DNA of 64,000 bases from Antricoccus suffuscus. Lineage in GTDB: Bacteria > Actinomycetota > Actinomycetes > Mycobacteriales > Antricoccaceae. The stretch's first letter is position 1, and the number at the start of each line of letters is the position of its first letter. The DNA is taken from the NCBI RefSeq assembly GCF_003003235.1, contig NZ_PVUE01000008.1, positions 62,001 through 126,000 of the forward strand. The letters are read 5' to 3'. The position numbers and the translations under genes are program-made. Shown piece after piece: positions 59,289-64,000 of this stretch. Below the pieces are notes generated by a model. The model was not told the DNA's origin. It did not search any database and worked only from the letters and a program-made list of their open reading frames with translations.

Positions 59289-62200
59289 ATGAACGAAGCA
59301 CCGCAAGCCATTCTGATCGCGAACCGCGGAGAGATCGCATTGCGCGTCGCTCGCACCGCGCAACTTATGGGTCTGCGTACCGTGGCCGTGCACTCAAGCG
59401 ACGACGCGGACGCGCTCCACGTTGGCCGTCTCGACGAGGCGGTCGAGCTACCGGGTAACGGCGCGGCGGCGTACCTCGACACGGAGCAGATCATTGCGGC
59501 GGCGAAGCGGGCCGGCGCGACCCTGCTGCACCCCGGCTATGGATTTCTCTCGGAGAACCCTGAGCTGGCTCGGGCCTGCGCGGGGGCCGGGATCACGTTC
59601 ATCGGCCCGGATCCAGAGGTGCTGGACCGACTGGGTGATAAGGGCCAGGCGCGGGCGTTAGCCGCGGAACTGGACATTCCAACCGTGCCCGGGACATCTG
59701 CCGGGTCGACGTTCGACGAAGTCGCCTCTTTCGTTGATGACCACGGCCTCACCGATGACGGTCCGTATGCCGGAGCGATCATCAAGGCGGCGTACGGCGG
59801 CGGCGGGCGCGGTATGCGGGTCGTACGGGACCGGGACTCGCTCGAGCGGGCATATGAGGCGTGCCAAAGTGAGGCGAAGTCGGCCTTTGGCCGCGACGAG
59901 GTGTACGTCGAGGCGTTGGTGCGGTCGCCGCGACACGTTGAGGTGCAGGCGATTGGTGACGGAACCGGTGCAGTGACGCACCTGTATGACCGAGACTGCT
60001 CGATGCAGCGTCGGCACCAAAAGCTCGTCGAAGTCGCACCAGCGAGCGCGGTCCCAACTCAGATCCGGCAAGCGATGGCGCAGGCCGCCGTACGGATGCT
60101 GTCGTCGCTGTCTTACCGCGGGCTAGCGACTGTCGAGTTCTTGGTCGCCGGCGACGCATGGTTCTTCATGGAGGTCAATCCGCGCATCCAGGTCGAGCAC
60201 ACAGTGACCGAAGAGGTGCTAGGCCGCGACTTGGTGCGCGACCAGATCAACGTCTGCACCGGTCACGCGCTAGACGCGCTCGGCCTGCGGCAGGAAGACA
60301 TACCGGAACCGGCTGGGCATGCCATACAAATACGCATCAACGCAGAGAAGATGGGCAAGAACGGCCAGCCGCTTCCACAGGCCGGCACAATCGGCGAGCT
60401 GAGTTTCCCGTCCGGCCGCGGCGTACGCGTCGACTCGGCGGCGTACGCCGGTTACGCGATCAACCCGCGTTTCGACTCAATGCTGGCGAAGATCATCGTG
60501 CACGACCGCGCGAGCGACCTGGACGGTGTACTACGGTTCGCTGACGCTGTGCTTGCGGACACCGTGATTGGCGGGGTGTCGACGAACATCGGTTATCAGC
60601 GAGCCATCTTGGCCTCGGATGGGATGCGGGCCGCGGCCAGCACTCAGTACGTCGACCTGCACGCGAAGGAGCTCGCGGAGCACGCGAAGGAACTGGAACC
60701 GCAGCAGGCCGCAATGGCCGCGCCGCAACCGAGTGCCGAAACCGCTTCTGTGGCTGACATCCCAGAGGGCGCACGGGCGCTTGAGGCGCCAATGAGCGGT
60801 GTGATCACGGCAGTCGAGGTCGCGCCCGAGGATCAAGTCTTCGCCGGTCAGACTGTGGTGCTGATCGAGTCCATGAAGATGCAACACGTCGTCGCGGCGC
60901 CGTCCGGCGGCCGGATCATCGCTATCACCGTGCAGGAAGGCACCGTGGTGGATGCCGGCGCGCCCGTCGGTTACCTCGATGCTTCCGAGGCCGATGATGA
61001 CGATCAGGTCGTAGTCAGCGAACTTGACCTGGATCGGATCCGCGCGGACCTGGCAAATGTGCAGGCCCGTAAGAAGCTGCTACTCGATGAATCCCGGCCG
61101 AAGGCGGTTGAGAAGCGCCGGCGTACCGGTAACCAGACCGCCCGGGAGAACGTCGACGGCCTGTGCGACAGCGGGAGTTTTGTTGAGTACGGCGGGTTCG
61201 CGGTCGCCGCGCAGCGCGGTCGTCGGTCGCTCGATGACCTGATACACAACACTCAGGCCGACGGCATGATCACCGGTGTGGGGCACATTAACGGAGATCA
61301 GTTCGGCGCCGACCGCTCCCAGTGCGCCGTGCTGGCCTACGACTACACCGTGCTCGCCGGCACCCAGGGTTACTTCAACCACCACAAGACCGACCGCATG
61401 TTGCATGTGGCCAAGGAGAGTGAGCTGCCAGTCATCCTGTTCGCCGAGGGCGGCGGTGGGCGTCCCGGCGACCTCGATCCGCCGAAGGCCGGCGGTCTGG
61501 TCACCCACACCTGGACCGCATTAGGCATCCTGAGCGGGAAGGTGCCGACGATCGGCATCGTTTCCGGTCCGTGCTTCGCCGGAAACGCCGCCTTGCTGGG
61601 CTGCTGTGACGTCATCATCGCGACCGAAGACTCTAACGTCGGCATGGCGGGCCCGGCGATGATTGAAGGTGGCGGTCTCGGTGTCTTCAAACCGACCGAC
61701 ATCGGCCCGATCGGCGTACAGCGTGCCAATGGTGTCGTCGACCTCGCCGTCAAGGACGAAGCCGAAGCCATTTCGGTTGCGAAAAAATACCTGTCGTACT
61801 TCCAAGGTGACGTGGCCGAATGGCAGGCGCACGATCAGCGCGAACTGCGGCACGTCGTACCGGAGAACCGCAAGCGTGCGTACGACGTACGCCGCGCCGT
61901 CGAACTGGTCTGTGATGTCGACAGCGTGCTGGAGTTGCGGGCGGACTTCGGCCAGACAATCATTACCGCGCTGGCAAGGATCGAGGGCCGCGCCGTCGGC
62001 GTGATGGCCAGTAATACCGCTGTCCTCGGTGGCGCGATCGACTCGGACGGATCAGACAAGGCAGCGCGGTTTGTGCAACTGTGCGATGCATTCGGGTTCC
62101 CGATCGTCTCGTTGTGCGACACGCCCGGGTTTATGGTCGGTCCGGAGTCTGAGGAGGCCGCGGCAGTCCGGCATTTCAGCCGGATGTTCCTCGCGGGCGC

Positions 62201-62594
62201 GAACGTGAGCGTGCCGATCGCCGCGGTCGTGTTGCGCAAGGCCTACGGGCTCGGTGCCATGGCGATGGTCGGCGGGTCGCTGCACGCGCCGCGCCTGACT
62301 GTTGCCTGGCCGACCGGCGAGTTCGGCGGCATGGGGCTTGAGGGCTACGTACGGCTCGGCTTTCGTAAGGAGCTTGAGGCCATCGAAGACCCGGAGCAAC
62401 GCAACGCTCGGTACGAAGAACTCGTTGGGCAGATGTACGAACGCGGTGGTGCGATCAACGTCGCGATGCACCTTGAAGTGGATGACGTGATCGATCCGAT
62501 CGACACGCGGCGGACAATCCTGTCGGCGATTCCCCCGGTTCCCAAAACCAAATGGTCCAACGCGAAACGGTCCCGGTTCGTCGACGCCTGGTAG
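59289..62594 (+). CDS. single-chain long-chain acyl-CoA carboxylase (BC-BCCP-CT)
   Basis: 1101 residues. A biotin carboxylase domain (about 1-450: ILIANRGEIALRVARTAQL, HPGYGFLSENPELARAC, ATVEFLVAGDAWFFMEVNPRIQVEHTVTE split in the sequence) is followed by a biotinyl domain with the biotin lysine Lys530 in ESMKM, and a carboxyltransferase (about 570-1101) with SLCDTPGFMVGPESEEAA and a glycine-rich AEGGGGRPGD. All three activities in one polypeptide resemble the homo-oligomeric long-chain acyl-CoA carboxylase described from Mycobacterium avium subsp. paratuberculosis. It carboxylates an acyl-CoA; the chain length needs assay. Start ATG has GGAG at a somewhat long spacing. Confidence 0.93.
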   Translation: MNEAPQAILIANRGEIALRVARTAQLMGLRTVAVHSSDDADALHVGRLDEAVELPGNGAAAYLDTEQIIAAAKRAGATLLHPGYGFLSENPELARACAGAGITFIGPDPEVLDRLGDKGQARALAAELDIPTVPGTSAGSTFDEVASFVDDHGLTDDGPYAGAIIKAAYGGGGRGMRVVRDRDSLERAYEACQSEAKSAFGRDEVYVEALVRSPRHVEVQAIGDGTGAVTHLYDRDCSMQRRHQKLVEVAPASAVPTQIRQAMAQAAVRMLSSLSYRGLATVEFLVAGDAWFFMEVNPRIQVEHTVTEEVLGRDLVRDQINVCTGHALDALGLRQEDIPEPAGHAIQIRINAEKMGKNGQPLPQAGTIGELSFPSGRGVRVDSAAYAGYAINPRFDSMLAKIIVHDRASDLDGVLRFADAVLADTVIGGVSTNIGYQRAILASDGMRAAASTQYVDLHAKELAEHAKELEPQQAAMAAPQPSAETASVADIPEGARALEAPMSGVITAVEVAPEDQVFAGQTVVLIESMKMQHVVAAPSGGRIIAITVQEGTVVDAGAPVGYLDASEADDDDQVVVSELDLDRIRADLANVQARKKLLLDESRPKAVEKRRRTGNQTARENVDGLCDSGSFVEYGGFAVAAQRGRRSLDDLIHNTQADGMITGVGHINGDQFGADRSQCAVLAYDYTVLAGTQGYFNHHKTDRMLHVAKESELPVILFAEGGGGRPGDLDPPKAGGLVTHTWTALGILSGKVPTIGIVSGPCFAGNAALLGCCDVIIATEDSNVGMAGPAMIEGGGLGVFKPTDIGPIGVQRANGVVDLAVKDEAEAISVAKKYLSYFQGDVAEWQAHDQRELRHVVPENRKRAYDVRRAVELVCDVDSVLELRADFGQTIITALARIEGRAVGVMASNTAVLGGAIDSDGSDKAARFVQLCDAFGFPIVSLCDTPGFMVGPESEEAAAVRHFSRMFLAGANVSVPIAAVVLRKAYGLGAMAMVGGSLHAPRLTVAWPTGEFGGMGLEGYVRLGFRKELEAIEDPEQRNARYEELVGQMYERGGAINVAMHLEVDDVIDPIDTRRTILSAIPPVPKTKWSNAKRSRFVDAW

Positions 62595-62786
62595 ACGATT
62601 GGCCGGCAGCGAGTTTGTCCCCGGCCATTCGTGAGCGGTATTGCAGCGGCCCGATGTGTCAATCCGCCGGGGAGAGACTCCGCCCGGATCATGACGTAAT
62701 GACAACGGCTGTGAGGCGTGCCATAGTGCTGGAGGGGGCCGATCAAGCGCGTCCCCGTCCGGTACGTCGTCACTCATGGAGGCAAC

Positions 62787-63716
62787 ATGCCCGTGCATCC
62801 CGAAGTCCAGCAACTACTCGACGGATTGGCCGCGCAGGGAGCACCGCCGTTTGAGGAGATGACAGTTCCGCAAGCGCGGGAGGCGACGACCGCCTTCGAA
62901 GGACTCCAGGGCGAACCCGAAGACGTGTCGAAGGTCGAAAACCGCTCTGTCCCAGGTCCCGCCGGCGATATCCCGGTACGCATCTACACGCCGTCTGGCG
63001 ATGGCCCGTTTCCGATCGTCGTCTTCTTCCACGGCGGCGGTTGGGTCATCGGCAACCTCGAGACCGTTGACCGACCTTGCCGCGCGCTTGCGAACGCCGC
63101 CGGTGCGGTCGTGGTGTCGGTGGACTACCGGCTCGCCCCTGAGCACCGCTATCCGGCCGCGTTCGACGACTCTTACGCTGCGACCGCCTGGGTGGCCGAA
63201 CACGCTGCCGAACTCGGTGGTGACGCCGCTCGGCTCTGCGTCGCTGGCGACAGTGCAGGTGGCAACCTCGCGGCCGCTGTGTCGTTGGCCGCGCGCGACC
63301 GCAAGGGCCCCGCGATCGCTGCCCAGCTGCTGGCCTACCCGGTGATCGACTTTGACTTCAGCACTCCGTCGTACGACGACAACAAGGAGGGCTACCTGCT
63401 CACCCGTGGCGCGATGCAGTGGTTCTGGGCGCACTATCTCGGCGCGATGGAGCTCGGGCCGGATCCATTTATCTGTCCGGCACGCGCAACCGACCTCAGC
63501 GGCCTGCCACCGGCGTACGTCGCCACGTGCGAATTCGATCCGCTGCGCGACGAGGGGGAGGCCTACGCCAAGCGCCTCACCGAGGCGGGCGTGCCGGTCG
63601 TCGCCAAGCGGTTCGACGGCATGGTGCACGGATTTCTGTGGACCCTTGGCGCGACTCCGGTTGGCGCTTCGATCATGACCGATTTGGTCGACGCGGTGAA
63701 ACGAACGGCGGGGTAG
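62787..63716 (+). CDS. alpha/beta hydrolase, HSL/Lip family esterase
   Basis: 309 residues. FFHGGGWVIGNLETVDRPCR gives the oxyanion hole, VVSVDYRLAPEHRYPAAFDD is the family's RLAPEHxxPA motif, GDSAGGNLAAAV carries the serine, CEFDPLRDEGEAYAKRL the aspartate and DGMVHGFL the histidine. A cytoplasmic carboxylesterase of the LipH/LipW type. GGAGG precedes the ATG. The 190 bp before it hold no further gene. Confidence 0.92.
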   Translation: MPVHPEVQQLLDGLAAQGAPPFEEMTVPQAREATTAFEGLQGEPEDVSKVENRSVPGPAGDIPVRIYTPSGDGPFPIVVFFHGGGWVIGNLETVDRPCRALANAAGAVVVSVDYRLAPEHRYPAAFDDSYAATAWVAEHAAELGGDAARLCVAGDSAGGNLAAAVSLAARDRKGPAIAAQLLAYPVIDFDFSTPSYDDNKEGYLLTRGAMQWFWAHYLGAMELGPDPFICPARATDLSGLPPAYVATCEFDPLRDEGEAYAKRLTEAGVPVVAKRFDGMVHGFLWTLGATPVGASIMTDLVDAVKRTAG

Positions 63717-63773
63717 CGCCGCCTAGTCGTGCGCGTCGCGCGTCCGTGGGCCAGGTATGTAGGCTCGGCGAGT

Positions 63774-64000
63774 ATGACCGTTGTGCGCTCGCTGGTGCTG
63801 TTCGTCCTTGCCGCATTCGCGGAGATCGGCGGTGCGTGGCTGATCTGGCAGGGGGTGCGAGAACACCGTGGCTGGGCGTGGATCGGCGCAGGGGTCGTCG
63901 CTCTCGGGCTCTACGGTTTCGTCGCCACGCTGCAGCCCGACGCTAACTTCGGACGAATTCTTGCGGCGTACGGCGGTGTCTTCGTCGCAGGTTCACTGGC
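63774..64000 (+). CDS. YnfA/UPF0060 family membrane protein, truncated by window end
   Basis: At least 75 residues, cut by the window edge. [20 protein letters not shown] is the typical first transmembrane segment, followed by WQGVREHRG-like polar residues, a second helix ([20 protein letters not shown]) and [18 protein letters not shown]. These match YnfA, small four-helix membrane proteins related to SMR-type transporters. The ATG at 63774 has no strong ribosome site. Confidence 0.88.
   Translation, partial: MTVVRSLVLFVLAAFAEIGGAWLIWQGVREHRGWAWIGAGVVALGLYGFVATLQPDANFGRILAAYGGVFVAGSL

Overview
The window is high-GC, gene-dense DNA with many GTG starts, F420/PPOX-type proteins, several predicted leaderless transcripts and an actinobacterial set of cobalamin enzymes (CobIJ fusion, CobB-CobC fusion, ChlI-ChlD-type chelatase subunit next to CobO). 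This points to an actinomycete (Actinomycetota). I cannot fix the genus from sequence alone. No rRNA, tRNA, CRISPR or intact insertion sequence was seen.

Layout. 1-2.5 kb is gene-poor and eroded: a truncated ORF, a YjbR-type protein, a VOC protein and a frameshifted hipA remnant. 2.5-9.7 kb carries a fadE5-like acyl-CoA dehydrogenase, an oxidoreductase pair (nitronate monooxygenase-like plus Gfo/Idh/MocA), a YtrA-type GntR regulator with a DUF1648 membrane protein, and an acyl-CoA synthetase. 9.8-13.4 kb holds two regulator/efflux modules (SMR+TetR; MarR+MFS with a divergent esterase). 13.5-18 kb is a ketone-oxidation module: an AcoR-like regulator, an esterase and a Baeyer-Villiger monooxygenase.

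From 18.6 to 56.7 kb lies a nearly complete late-cobalt cobalamin pathway in several transcription units: cobQ-cbiD; cbtB-cbtA-fhuF-like; cobN; cobG-cobH-cobIJ; cobL-cobM; chlID-cobO-cobBC-cobA-phosphatase-cobT-cobS; cobU; cobD(cbiB); cobK. Three cobalamin riboswitches sit ahead of cbtB, cobN and the chlID operon, so cobalt uptake, cobalt insertion and the later steps should all be repressed by the end product. The pathway is of the oxygen-dependent type (CobG, CobN), but the C1-methylation step is represented by CbiD and no CobF is present here. The cobalamin genes are interrupted by a transporter block (21.2-24.8 kb) and by a fatty-acid/acyl-CoA block (34.3-43.3 kb). The second block contains an AbiEi/DUF559-like gene, an enoyl-CoA hydratase, two tandem paralogous binding lipoproteins, two acyl-CoA dehydrogenases and their TetR and GntR regulators.

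56.8-64 kb returns to acyl-CoA metabolism: two enoyl-CoA hydratases, an SCO6745-like protein, a single-chain long-chain acyl-CoA carboxylase, an esterase and a truncated YnfA-type membrane protein.

The most unusual non-coding feature is a family of four intergenic tandem arrays with a 21-22 bp period and the shared core TTYGTGACGGAY, at about 4.5, 18.0, 34.2 and 35.3 kb. The last two face each other around the AbiEi/DUF559-like gene.
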